In this document: positions 9,601 through 17,066 of the stretch, in pieces
Position numbering within the stretch: the first letter of the stretch is position 1
Layout: each line of letters opens with the position of its first letter
DNA from: JAWWOL01 sp963797535
GTDB lineage: Bacteria > Actinomycetota > Actinomycetes > JAWWOL01
Assembly: GCA_963797535.1 (NCBI GenBank)
Contig: CAWCPQ010000001.1
Span: 1,488,001-1,552,000, forward strand
Reading direction: 5' to 3'
DNA length: 64,000 nt
Program-made: the position numbers and the translations under genes
Notes under the pieces: model-generated
Databases searched by the model: none
Told to the model about the DNA's origin: nothing
Seen by the model: only the letters and a program-made list of their open reading frames with translations

Positions 9601-10285
9601 GCCGCAGCCGCGCGTCGCGCAGGTCGGCCTGGACCTGGACGGCGCGGCGGGCGATCTCCGCCTGACGGCCGAGCGGCTTGAGCTGGCGGCGCAGCTCAGC
9701 GGTCAGGTCGTTGACCCGGTTCAGGTTGACCTGCATGGCCTCGAGCTTGCGCAGCGCCTTTTCCTTGCGCTTGCGGTGCTTGAGGATGCCGGCAGCCTCC
9801 TCGATGAAGCCGCGGCGTTCCTCCGGGCTTGCCTGCAGCACGGCGTCGAGCTGGCCCTGACCGATGATGACGTGCAGCTCGCGGCCGATGCCGGAGTCGC
9901 TGAGCAGGTCCTGCACGTCGAGCAGCCGGCACGGGTTGCCGTTGATGGAGTACTCGGAACCGCCGTTGCGGAACATGATCCGGCTGATGGTGACTTCGGC
10001 GTAGTCGATCGGCAGCGCGCCGTCGGCGTTGTCGATGGTGAGGACGACCTCGGCCCGGCCCAGCGGCGGCCGGCCTGCCGTTCCGGCGAAGATGACGTCT
10101 TCCATCTTGCCGCCGCGCAGCGCCTTGGCGCCCTGCTCGCCGAGAACCCAGGCGATCGCGTCGACGATGTTGGACTTGCCGGAGCCGTTGGGACCTACGA
10201 CGGTGGTGATCCCCGGCTCGAACCGCAAGGTCGTCGCCGAGGCGAAGGACTTGAAGCCACGCAGGGTCAGGCTCTTCAGATGCAC
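6646..10285 (-). pseudogene. smc: Chromosome segregation ATPase SMC, interrupted by one frameshift
   Basis: SMC is the coiled-coil ATPase of the condensin complex. The first frame (10285 to about 8831) encodes about 485 residues: Walker A GPNGSGKSN, the GQGQLDAVL region and the first coiled coil. The second frame (about 8829 to 6646) encodes about 727 residues: hinge, second coiled coil, signature LLSGGERSLTA and Walker B-type YVLDEVEAALDD. In the first frame the protein would stop after DRASLGGPA. Removing one base near 8830 gives an uninterrupted protein of about 1,212 residues, a normal SMC length. Both halves are otherwise well preserved. A sequencing or assembly error is the simplest explanation; a true mutation is possible because smc can be dispensable in some actinobacteria. 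Confidence 0.9.
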
Positions 10286-10391
10286 GCGGAGGACTCCCGG
10301 TCACTGCCGTGGTCTACCGGTTCGGTGGGGCGCCTGGACATGAGTGGACCCTACCGAGTCGACTGCCAGGTGACACCGGCCGGACAGCAAA

Positions 10392-10418
10392 CGAGGGACG
10401 CAGTGACTGCGTCCCTCG
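10392..10418 (-). terminator. Intrinsic terminator after the small coiled-coil gene
   Basis: A perfect 13-bp inverted repeat (10392-10404 and 10406-10418; realistic loop AGTCACT) lies 15 bp downstream of the gene at 10434-10634. On the minus strand it is followed by TTTGCTG. It would separate that gene from smc. Confidence 0.7.
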
Positions 10419-10433
10419 GGGTGGTGCTGTCGC

Positions 10434-10634
10434 TCAGGTGAGTGCGGGCTCGGCGGGCAGGCTGAGCAGCAGCTCGTCGCTGACGGTGACGTGTGACATG
10501 AGCGCCTCGTTGGCGGACCGGACCTGGGCGAGCTCGGCCTCGAGCTCACGTACTCGCGCCTGGAGGCGACGGTTGTCCGAAACCAAACGGTAGTCGGGCG
10601 ACATGCCGACGTGACCGAACAGAGCCTTGGCCAT
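10434..10634 (-). CDS. Small conserved coiled-coil protein (66 aa), function unknown
   Basis: A 66-residue protein starting MAKALFGHVG and ending SLPAEPALT. The middle (about residues 20-45, LQARVRELEAELAQVRSANE) is a clear short coiled coil with heptad leucines. The ATG at 10634 is preceded by GGAGGACC at good spacing, and a strong terminator follows the stop. It therefore looks like a separately transcribed real gene. From memory, small actinobacterial proteins with a MAKAL- start and a PALT ending exist, but I could not verify that here. No catalytic motif is visible. It may act through oligomerisation or partner binding. Confidence 0.75.
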   Translation of the reverse strand: MAKALFGHVGMSPDYRLVSDNRRLQARVRELEAELAQVRSANEALMSHVTVSDELLLSLPAEPALT

Positions 10635-11000
10635 TGAGGGGTCCTCCACGTTGAGTGACCATAAGGTCGTCATGCGGGTGCGAACGGGGCGTTGCCGGGT
10701 GTCGTTCCTGGTCCTGCTGAGGTGTTCTGCCGAGGTGTTTCGTGCGCGGTTGACGCGGCCGACAACGCTCTTGGGGGGCTCTCGGGGGCGTCTCCCATGA
10801 CACGGATCGTGCCTCAAGGGTGCCATGACCTGCGGCGCAGGTCAACCCCTACGTCACATCGCGGTAACGATCCACTTAATTTTCGTGACCTTCCACCGGA
10901 CCTCCGCGCTGGCCGTACGTCCGACCATTCGGACCGTGGTGGACCACGGGTTCCCGATCACGCTGAGTGACCAGTTGCCGATGCAACTGTCGGTCCTGCC
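10635..11000. other. Intergenic region upstream of the small coiled-coil gene
   Basis: I see no convincing coding sequence in this 366-bp stretch. It holds an 8-bp inverted repeat with a 3-nt centre (10826-10833 TGACCTGC and 10837-10844 GCAGGTCA), which could be a regulator site or a weak hairpin. The AT-richer patch near 10870-10885 (CTTAATTTTCG) and TATGGT on the minus strand near 10665 could be promoter elements for the small gene. Confidence 0.5.
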
Positions 11001-11276
11001 TCAGCGCTCGCTGAAGTCGACCAACCCACCGCGGGGCGGGTCCCATCGATCGACGGCGCTCACCACCCGGCCGGGACGTCGCGGCGCACCGGAAGGTACG
11101 AGCAGGTCGAGCAGCAGCCGAGCCGCCGAACGCGGTCCCTCGGCGATCACCTCGACCCGGCCGTCGGGGCGGTTCGAGGCCGAGCCGACCAGCCCCAGCT
11201 CGAGCGCCCGCGCCCGGACCCACCAGCGCATACCGACCCCCTGAACCTCACCGGTCAGCCACACGGTGAGCCGCAC
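11001..11276 (-). CDS. acyP: Acylphosphatase
   Basis: A small hydrolase of acyl-phosphates, 91 residues from the chosen start, as usual for the family. The signature GEVQGVGMRWWVRARALELGL contains the phosphate-binding loop and catalytic Arg, and the catalytic Asn lies in ASNRPDGRVEV. Typical members read VQGVGFR; here the Phe is Met. I chose the GTG at 11276 because GAGGA lies 4 nt upstream. An ATG at 11360 would add 28 residues of low-complexity His/Asp-rich sequence without a ribosome site. Acylphosphatase between mutM and smc is a common actinobacterial arrangement. Confidence 0.87.
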   Translation of the reverse strand: MRLTVWLTGEVQGVGMRWWVRARALELGLVGSASNRPDGRVEVIAEGPRSAARLLLDLLVPSGAPRRPGRVVSAVDRWDPPRGGLVDFSER

Positions 11277-11418
11277 GACGTCCTCGCCGGGGGCTGTGGA
11301 ATCATGACCGTGATGGCCAGCACTGACCTGGTCATGCTGATCCGGGTTGGTGTCGCTCATGTGGTGCGACGCTAGCCCGGTTGTCAGGGTCCGTCCCGCT
11401 CACGCCCCGGAGGCACCG

Positions 11419-11625
11419 TTGTCCCGCCGTTCCCGCGCCCTTGCGCTCGCCGGGCTCAGCCTCACCCTGGTGACCGCCACCGGTTGCGCGCACGCGGGGG
11501 TGACCGTCCGCACGCCCGAGGCCGACAACAGCGACCTGCCGCGGGACGGCATCGTGCGCCCGATCTGGCCGCACGCGGTCGAGACGGCGCCGCCGATCGT
11601 GATCGGCCCCGAGGTCCTGAAGTAG
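11419..11625 (+). CDS. Small putative lipoprotein (68 aa)
   Basis: A 68-residue ORF with an N-terminal RRSR, a hydrophobic stretch (ALALAGLSLTLVTAT) and GC at the end of it (TATGC). This looks like a lipoprotein or Sec signal peptide with a weak lipobox. The mature part of about 40 residues is Pro/Val-rich with no recognised domain. The TTG start at 11419 is preceded by GGAGG at 5 nt, which is why I accept it. It is divergent from acyP and converges on mutM. Function is unknown. Confidence 0.5.
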   Translation: MSRRSRALALAGLSLTLVTATGCAHAGVTVRTPEADNSDLPRDGIVRPIWPHAVETAPPIVIGPEVLK

Positions 11626-11637
11626 GAAACCGAGCCG

Positions 11638-12480
11638 TCAGGCCGGCCGCTTCTGGCAGTACGGGCACAGGAAGCTCGACCGGTTCATGAACGCCTCGCG
11701 CACGATTGCGGTGCCGCACCGGTGACACGGCTGGCCTTCGCGGCCGTAGGCGTCGAGGGAGACGTCGAAGTAGCCGCTCTGCCCGTTGACGTTGACGTAG
11801 AGCCCGTCGAAGGTGGTCCCGCCGGCAGCGAGGGCCTCGGTCATGACCTCACGCACGCTGGCGAGCAGCTTCTTCGCCTGTGCCGGCGACAACGAGGCCG
11901 CCGGCCGCTCGTAGTGCAGCTTGGCCCGCCACAGCGCCTCATCGGCGTACATGTTGCCGATCCCGGACACCAGGGTCTGGTCCAGCAGCGCGCGCTTGAG
12001 GCCGGTACGACGGGACCGCAGCGCGGCCAGGAAAACCTTGTCGTCGAAGTCCGGGTCGAAGGGGTCGAGCGCGATGTGCTCGAGCGGGTGCGGCAGCAGC
12101 GCCCCGCCGGGGTCCACCTGCATGCCGCCGAACGTGCGCTGGTCCACGAAGCGCAGCTCGTGCCCACCGTCGGCGAACCGCAGCCGGACCCGCAGGTGCG
12201 GGCCGTCCGGCAGGTCGCCGGCCAGGGCCACCAGCTGGCCACTCATGCCCAGATGGACGACGAGGGCGTCCCCGGAGTCGAGCGGCAGCCAGAGGAACTT
12301 GCCCCGGCGGCGGGCATCGAGCAGGGTGCGGCCCGTCAGCGCCGCCTGGAAGTCACCGGCACCCGGCAGGTGGCGGCGGACCGCCCGGTCGTGGCGCACC
12401 TCGACGGACTGGACCGTGCGACCGACAACCGTGCGCTCGAGACCCCGGCGTACGGTCTCGACCTCCGGCAGCTCGGGCAC
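11638..12480 (-). CDS. mutM: Formamidopyrimidine-DNA glycosylase (Fpg/MutM)
   Basis: A base-excision repair glycosylase/AP lyase that removes 8-oxoguanine and formamidopyrimidines. It is 280 residues long. The N-terminal Pro-Glu catalytic pair is intact (MPELPEVETVRRGL), a Lys follows at GKFLWL, and the C-terminal zinc finger has CHRCGTA and CPYCQK. The stop of rnc is 3 bp from its start, so the two are in one transcription unit. A second member of the superfamily (Nei-like, 60681-61490) lies elsewhere in the window. Confidence 0.97.
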   Translation of the reverse strand: MPELPEVETVRRGLERTVVGRTVQSVEVRHDRAVRRHLPGAGDFQAALTGRTLLDARRRGKFLWLPLDSGDALVVHLGMSGQLVALAGDLPDGPHLRVRLRFADGGHELRFVDQRTFGGMQVDPGGALLPHPLEHIALDPFDPDFDDKVFLAALRSRRTGLKRALLDQTLVSGIGNMYADEALWRAKLHYERPAASLSPAQAKKLLASVREVMTEALAAGGTTFDGLYVNVNGQSGYFDVSLDAYGREGQPCHRCGTAIVREAFMNRSSFLCPYCQKRPA

Positions 12481-12482
12481 GG

Positions 12483-13256
12483 TCAGTCGACCTGGACGAT
12501 GGTCTCGTCCTCGGTGTCGGCCGGGGTGTCGGCGGAGGCGGCGACCCTGGCGGTCGACTCGGCCTTGATGGCAGCCCAGGCCGCCTCGGCCGCGCGCTGC
12601 TCGGCCTCCTTCTTGCTGTTGCCCTCACCCTGGCCCCAGCTGCGACCGGTCACCCTGGCGGTGGCGCGGAAGTGCTTCTGGTGATCCGGGCCGCTCTCCT
12701 CGACGTAGTAGTCCGGTACGCCGAGCAGCTCGGCGGCGGTGAGCTCCTGCAGGCTGGTCTTCCAGTCCAGACCAGCGCCGCGGGTGGCGGAATCGGCCAG
12801 CAGCGGGTCGAACAAGCGGTGGACGAGGTCCGAGGCGACGTCGAGCCCGCGGTCGAGGTAGACCGCCCCGATCAGCGCCTCGAGCGTGTCCGCCAGGATC
12901 GAGGACTTGTCCCGTCCTCCCGTGGTCTCCTCGCCCTTGCCCAGGCGCAGGTAGCTGCCGAGGCCCAGGCTGCGGGAGACGCCGGCCAAGGCCTTCATGT
13001 TGACGACCGAGGCGCGCAGCTTGGCCAGCTGTCCCTCGGGCAGGTCGGGATGGGTGAGGTAGAGCGCGTCCGTCACGACCAGGCCGAGGACGGAGTCGCC
13101 GAGGAACTCGAGCCGCTCGTTGGTCGGCAGGCCACCGTTCTCGTACGCGTACGAGCGGTGTGTGACGGAACGCTCGAGGATCTCCTCGCTCACCTCGACA
13201 CCGAGGGCGGCCTGGAGGTCGCCGTACTCGGGCTGAGGCTGGGCACTTGCGGACAC
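12483..13256 (-). CDS. rnc: Ribonuclease III
   Basis: A double-stranded RNA endonuclease for rRNA and mRNA processing, 257 residues. The signature ERLEFLGDSVLGLVV with catalytic acidic residues lies around residue 45. A second acidic cluster lies near LADTLEALIGAVYLD, and a C-terminal double-stranded-RNA-binding domain includes GEGNSKKEAEQRAAEAAW. The tail of about 30 residues is acidic. The GTG at 13256 follows AAAGGAA. It sits between plsX and mutM, as in many actinobacteria. Confidence 0.97.
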   Translation of the reverse strand: MSASAQPQPEYGDLQAALGVEVSEEILERSVTHRSYAYENGGLPTNERLEFLGDSVLGLVVTDALYLTHPDLPEGQLAKLRASVVNMKALAGVSRSLGLGSYLRLGKGEETTGGRDKSSILADTLEALIGAVYLDRGLDVASDLVHRLFDPLLADSATRGAGLDWKTSLQELTAAELLGVPDYYVEESGPDHQKHFRATARVTGRSWGQGEGNSKKEAEQRAAEAAWAAIKAESTARVAASADTPADTEDETIVQVD

Positions 13257-13318
13257 GCTGGCGTTCCTTTCTGTGTCGGCGGGGTCAGCGGCCGGGAGGG
13301 CAAGTCGTGCGAAGGGGT

Positions 13319-14440
13319 TCAGGACAGGGCGAGCTCGTCCGGCTCGTCCGGGTCATCCTCATCGGCGGCTTTCGCCGGGGCGAAAGCGTCGATCACTGCT
13401 TGGGACCAGCCGCCGAGCACCGCCTGCTCGGCCAGCCGGATGCTGGCAGCGACGGCAGTGGCGTCGGAGGCCCCGTGGCCGACGACCACGACGCCCTTGA
13501 CGCCCAGCAGCAGGGCACCGCTGACCTGGTCGGGACGCAGCCCGGCGAGGGCGGCAGCCACGGCCGAGGGGTGGCCGTTGGCACCATTGCCGTTCGACGC
13601 CGCTTGGGCTTGCCGGCGGGACAGTCCGGCGAAGAGCCCGAAGGCACCCTCGATGCCTTTGAGGAGCACGTTGCCGGTGAAGCCGTCCGTGACCACGACG
13701 TCGGCGGCGCCCCCCAGCGGCACGTCACTACCCTCAACGTTGCCCACGTAGTCCAGTCCGCGCGCGGCAAGCGCAGCGGCCAGGTGGTCGTCCGCCCTGC
13801 GCCGCAGCGCGTCACCTTTGCCGGGTTCGCTGCCGAGGGAGAGCAGGCCGATTCGGGGCCGTTCGAGGCCGAGCCTGGCCCTCGCGTAGGCGGCGCCGGC
13901 GAGGCAGTACTGCATCATCACGGTCGCCGTAGCGTCGGTGCCAGCGCCCACGTCAAGCAGGACCACGGGATGGGCCAGGGCGGGGACCACGACGGCCAGT
14001 GGTGGCCGGCTGACGCCGCGCACCCTGCCCAGGGTCACTCTCGCCGCGGCGACGGTCGCGCCGGTGGCACCGATGGAGACGCAGGCGTCGGCCGCGCCGT
14101 CGCGTACGAGCCGGGCCGCCGCACGGACGGTTGAGTCACGTTTGCGACGGACGCCGCGCACGGCGTCCTCGGCCATGCCGACGAGCTCGCGCGCGGCATG
14201 GATCTGCAGCGGACCCCCGATCAGCGAGGTCGCGCGGCGCTCCGCCAGCAGGCGGGAGACCTGGTCGGGTGGACCGACCAGGGTGAGCCGGACAGCAGGG
14301 TCATCCTCGGCCACGAGCAGTGCGCCGTCGAGCACCGCCGACGGAGCATGGTCGCCGCCGAGGAGGTCTATGGCAATCCGGACCCGGTCCGAGTGGGGAC
14401 CGGCTGGACCGCTGCGACCCGCCGCGAGGAGGGGTCTCAC
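13319..14440 (-). CDS. plsX: Phosphate acyltransferase PlsX
   Basis: PlsX converts acyl-ACP and phosphate to acyl-phosphate, the first step toward phosphatidic acid. The N-terminal signature RIAIDLLGGDHAP is followed by SIGATGATVAAA and, toward the C terminus, VVTDGFTGNVLLKGIEG. With the GTG at 14440 the protein is 373 residues, somewhat longer than the usual 330-350. The extra length comes from about 18 N-terminal residues and an acidic C-terminal tail (ADEDDPDEPDE). The start is uncertain because no ATG/GTG immediately precedes RIAIDLLGG. The rpmF stop is 7 bp upstream. Confidence 0.9.
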   Translation of the reverse strand: MRPLLAAGRSGPAGPHSDRVRIAIDLLGGDHAPSAVLDGALLVAEDDPAVRLTLVGPPDQVSRLLAERRATSLIGGPLQIHAARELVGMAEDAVRGVRRKRDSTVRAAARLVRDGAADACVSIGATGATVAAARVTLGRVRGVSRPPLAVVVPALAHPVVLLDVGAGTDATATVMMQYCLAGAAYARARLGLERPRIGLLSLGSEPGKGDALRRRADDHLAAALAARGLDYVGNVEGSDVPLGGAADVVVTDGFTGNVLLKGIEGAFGLFAGLSRRQAQAASNGNGANGHPSAVAAALAGLRPDQVSGALLLGVKGVVVVGHGASDATAVAASIRLAEQAVLGGWSQAVIDAFAPAKAADEDDPDEPDELALS

Positions 14441-14447
14441 CCCACCA

Positions 14448-14621
14448 TCAGACCGAGAGGACCCGGCGCTTGTTGTACGTGCCGCAGGTCGGGCACGCGG
14501 TGTGCGGCAGCTTGGGCGAGCGGCACGAGTCGCAGGTGGCGACGGCAGGCGCGCTGGCCTTCCACTGCGAGCGGCGAGCGTGGGTGTTGGCGCGGGACAT
14601 CCGGCGCTTCGGAACCGCCAC
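14448..14621 (-). CDS. rpmF: 50S ribosomal protein L32
   Basis: A 57-residue large-subunit protein. It starts AVPKRRMSRANTHARRSQWK, a clear L32 signature, and carries zinc-ligand pairs CDSC and CPTC, so it is the zinc-binding form. The GTG at 14621 is preceded by GGAAGG at 7 nt. It is followed directly by plsX, the widely conserved rpmF-plsX pairing, with the DUF177 gene upstream. Confidence 0.97.
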   Translation of the reverse strand: MAVPKRRMSRANTHARRSQWKASAPAVATCDSCRSPKLPHTACPTCGTYNKRRVLSV

Positions 14622-14772
14622 GGTTTTGCCTTCCCTAACGTCCGGACACGCAGATCCGGTCTGTGATGACTGAATTGAGGGGCTTGAGCGCAGCACAAGG
14701 AAGTGCCGCGACGGACCATGGTACGGGTCCGGGGCGGTGCACGACCACGACCGGGTCGCGGAGCGGCCCTGA

Positions 14773-15384
14773 CTAGGCCGGCTCGGACTCGTCCGGGGCG
14801 TCCGCGAAGGCCTGCAGTGCGGCCCAACGCGGGTCGATGACGGGGTGGTCGTGCGGCGGGGCGCCCACCTCGAGCCGCTCGCCGCAGTCGACGCACAGGC
14901 CCGGACAGTCCGGGCTGCACAGCGGCGTCAGCGGCAGCTCGACGACGATGGCGTCGCGCAGGACCGGTTCGAGGTCGAGGAAGTCGCCGTGCATGAACGA
15001 GACCTCGTCCTCGTCGTCGACAGTCTCGCTGGTCGTGCTGTCCTCGTACGCGAAAAGCTCGGCGATCTCCACCTCGATCTCGTCGTGGACGGGGTCGAGG
15101 CAGCGGGCGCACTCCCCCACCAGCGGCGCGAGGACCGAGCCGGAGACCAGAACGCCTTCCATCACCGACTCGAGGCGCAGATCGAGGGTGAGGTCGGCGC
15201 CCTGCGGGACCCCGATGACCTCGATCGAGAGGAAGTCGGGGGCCGGCACGGTGGTCTGGACCCGGCGCATCGAGCCGGGGCGGCGCCCCAGCTCGCGCGT
15301 GTCGAGCACGAGCGGGGCGTGCGGGTCGATACGGCGGTGGTGGTGGGAGTGGTCGGAGGACTTGGAAGGCGTAGAGGCTGACAT
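14773..15384 (-). CDS. DUF177 / YceD family protein
   Basis: A 203-residue member of the YceD (DUF177) family that is nearly always upstream of rpmF. Homologues have been linked to 23S rRNA accumulation or ribosome assembly. Visible features are a His-rich N terminus (DHSHHHRR), the motif GECARCLDP near the centre and CSPDCPGLCVDCG near the C terminus, whose cysteines suggest metal binding. The ATG at 15384 is used. A 151-bp gap separates it from rpmF. Confidence 0.9.
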   Translation of the reverse strand: MSASTPSKSSDHSHHHRRIDPHAPLVLDTRELGRRPGSMRRVQTTVPAPDFLSIEVIGVPQGADLTLDLRLESVMEGVLVSGSVLAPLVGECARCLDPVHDEIEVEIAELFAYEDSTTSETVDDEDEVSFMHGDFLDLEPVLRDAIVVELPLTPLCSPDCPGLCVDCGERLEVGAPPHDHPVIDPRWAALQAFADAPDESEPA

Positions 15385-15396
15385 GGTGACCGAATC

Positions 15397-15930
15397 TTAA
15401 CGGGGCGCCGGATCGTCGAGGTCGGGCAACGGATCGATGTCGCCCTCGTCGAGGTCGTCGAGATCGTCGACCTCACGACGGCCGCGGAGCTTGTCCCGGC
15501 CACGCTCGACGGCGCCGAGGGTGCGGGTGAGCACGACCTCGAAGTTGGCCAGCTTGGTGTCGACGTAGTCGTCAACCTCGCGTCGCATCTCAGCGGCGTC
15601 CTCGTCGGCGATGCCGAGAATGCGCGCGGCCTCGAGGTGGGCCTCGCGTACGACCTCGGTGTCGTCGATCAGGCGCAGCCGTTCCTGGACCGCGTCCTCG
15701 ACGATGCGCTCGGCCTCGCGACGGCCCTCGGCGACGACCTCGTCGCGGTCCTGCAGCAGGAACCGGGCCTGCTGGAACTCGCCGGGGAGCAGCTGTCGCA
15801 GCTGCTCGAGCTGCTCGAGGAGGTCACCCCGGTTGAGGACGCAGGACGCGGACATCGGCATCGCGCGGGCGGACTCGACCGTAGCGACGATCTCGTCGAG
15901 CTTGACCTGAACATCTTGGACGGTGTCCAC
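15397..15930 (-). CDS. SepIVA-like DivIVA-family coiled-coil protein
   Basis: This matches, by recall, the mycobacterial Rv2927c/SepIVA family: VQDVQVKLDEIVATVESARAMPMSASCV opens like that family, followed by a long Glu/Arg/Ala-rich coiled coil and DDYVDTKLANFEVVL. SepIVA is a DivIVA-domain protein needed for septation in mycobacteria; the role here is inferred. I chose the GTG at 15930 because GGGAGAG lies upstream; a TTG at 15951 would add 7 residues. The gene is often misannotated as an ATP synthase subunit b-like protein because of the coiled coil. It lies between coaD and DUF177 as in mycobacteria. Confidence 0.78.
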   Translation of the reverse strand: MDTVQDVQVKLDEIVATVESARAMPMSASCVLNRGDLLEQLEQLRQLLPGEFQQARFLLQDRDEVVAEGRREAERIVEDAVQERLRLIDDTEVVREAHLEAARILGIADEDAAEMRREVDDYVDTKLANFEVVLTRTLGAVERGRDKLRGRREVDDLDDLDEGDIDPLPDLDDPAPR

Positions 15931-15968
15931 CGCGAGCAACTCTCCCAACAAAACAGCCCAGCGCCGGG

Positions 15969-16454
15969 TTACTGACCCTGATCACCCAGGCGCTTGGACA
16001 GCGCCCGCAGCACAGGAACGGGGACGAGACCGGACACATCGCCTCCGTACGCCGCGACCTCTTTGACGAGGCTCGACGAAAGGAAACTGTAGAGCGGGTT
16101 GGTCGAGACGAACAACGTCTCGATTCCGGCGAGCCCGTGATTCATCTGCGCCATCTGCAACTCGTAGTCGAAGTCGCTGACGGCGCGCAGCCCTTTGACG
16201 ATCACCGGGATGTCGTGGCTGCGGCAGTAGTCGACCAGCAGCCCGCTGAACGAGTCGACGATGACGTTGCCGTAGTCGGCCGTGACCTCACGCAGCAGGG
16301 CCAGCCGCTCGTCGAGGTCGAACATGCCCGCCTTGGCGCTGTTGACCAGGACCCCGACGGTCACCTCGTCGTAGAGCGCGCTGGCCCGGCCGATGATGTC
16401 GAGGTGGCCGTTGGTCACGGGGTCGAACGAGCCGGGACAGATGGCGCGGCGCAC
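15969..16454 (-). CDS. coaD: Phosphopantetheine adenylyltransferase
   Basis: CoaD catalyses the penultimate step of coenzyme A synthesis: 4'-phosphopantetheine plus ATP gives dephospho-CoA. The protein is 161 residues from the chosen GTG, the usual size. CPGSFDPVTNGHLDII contains the TxGH nucleotidyltransferase motif, and VSTNPLYSFLSSSLVKEVA holds the second ATP-binding motif (SSSLVKE). GGAGG lies 4 nt before the GTG at 16454. An alternative GTG at 16484 overlaps the rsmD stop (GTGA) but lacks a ribosome site. Confidence 0.95.
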   Translation of the reverse strand: MRRAICPGSFDPVTNGHLDIIGRASALYDEVTVGVLVNSAKAGMFDLDERLALLREVTADYGNVIVDSFSGLLVDYCRSHDIPVIVKGLRAVSDFDYELQMAQMNHGLAGIETLFVSTNPLYSFLSSSLVKEVAAYGGDVSGLVPVPVLRALSKRLGDQGQ

Positions 16455-16480
16455 AGAACCTCCGGGCGGGGTGGACGGGC

Positions 16481-17065
16481 TCACTGGGACACGACCGCGC
16501 CGGTGGACGCTGCGTAGCCGTACCAGAGGGTCGCCTCACCGTAGCGGCGTTCGCGGCCGGGTTCGATGCCCCTGGGCCACAACCACGGCGCGTCGCGGCT
16601 CCAGCGCTCGACCACGACGACGGCTCCTGTCGCCAGGAAACCCCCGCCGACCAGGTCGTCGAGCACGGCCCGCAGGTCGTCGGCCGCCATCGCGTAGGGC
16701 GGGTCGGCAAAGACGATGTCGTACGGGAGCACGGGCGCGGTGCGGACGAACCGTTCGACCGGCCGGTCGCTGACCTCGGCCCCCTGCAAGCCGAGGTCCG
16801 CGACGTTGGCCCGGATCGCCGCGGAGGCCTTGGCGGCCGAGTCGACCAGGACGGCGGTGCTCGCGCCGCGCGAGAGCGCCTCGAGGCCGACGGCGCCGGA
16901 GCCCGCGTACAGGTCGAGCACGCGCCGGCCCTCCCAGCCGCCCACCAGGGACTCGAGGCTGGAGAACAGCGCCTCACGCGCCCGGTCCGCCGTGGGGCGG
17001 GTGTCGGTGCCGGACGGCGTCGCCAGCCGGCGCCCGCGGGCTCGTCCGGCAATGATCCGGGTCAC
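16481..17065 (-). CDS. rsmD: 16S rRNA (guanine966-N2)-methyltransferase RsmD
   Basis: A SAM-dependent methyltransferase modifying G966 of 16S rRNA. It is 194 residues and starts MTRIIAGRARGRRLATPSG. The SAM motif VLDLYAGSGAVGLEALSRGA and the catalytic motif DIVFADPPYA (DPPY) are intact. The GTG at 17065 is one base past the recG stop, so recG-rsmD-coaD are probably one operon. Confidence 0.96.
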   Translation of the reverse strand: MTRIIAGRARGRRLATPSGTDTRPTADRAREALFSSLESLVGGWEGRRVLDLYAGSGAVGLEALSRGASTAVLVDSAAKASAAIRANVADLGLQGAEVSDRPVERFVRTAPVLPYDIVFADPPYAMAADDLRAVLDDLVGGGFLATGAVVVVERWSRDAPWLWPRGIEPGRERRYGEATLWYGYAASTGAVVSQ

Positions 17066-17066
17066 G

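Noticed and set aside
11277..11360. Longer acylphosphatase from ATG 11360
   Set aside because: The added residues are low complexity and lack a ribosome site, while the GTG at 11276 has GAGGA and gives the standard family length.
15397..15930. ATP synthase subunit b annotation for the coiled-coil protein
   Set aside because: There is no N-terminal membrane helix, and neighbours and sequence pattern fit the Rv2927c/SepIVA family instead.
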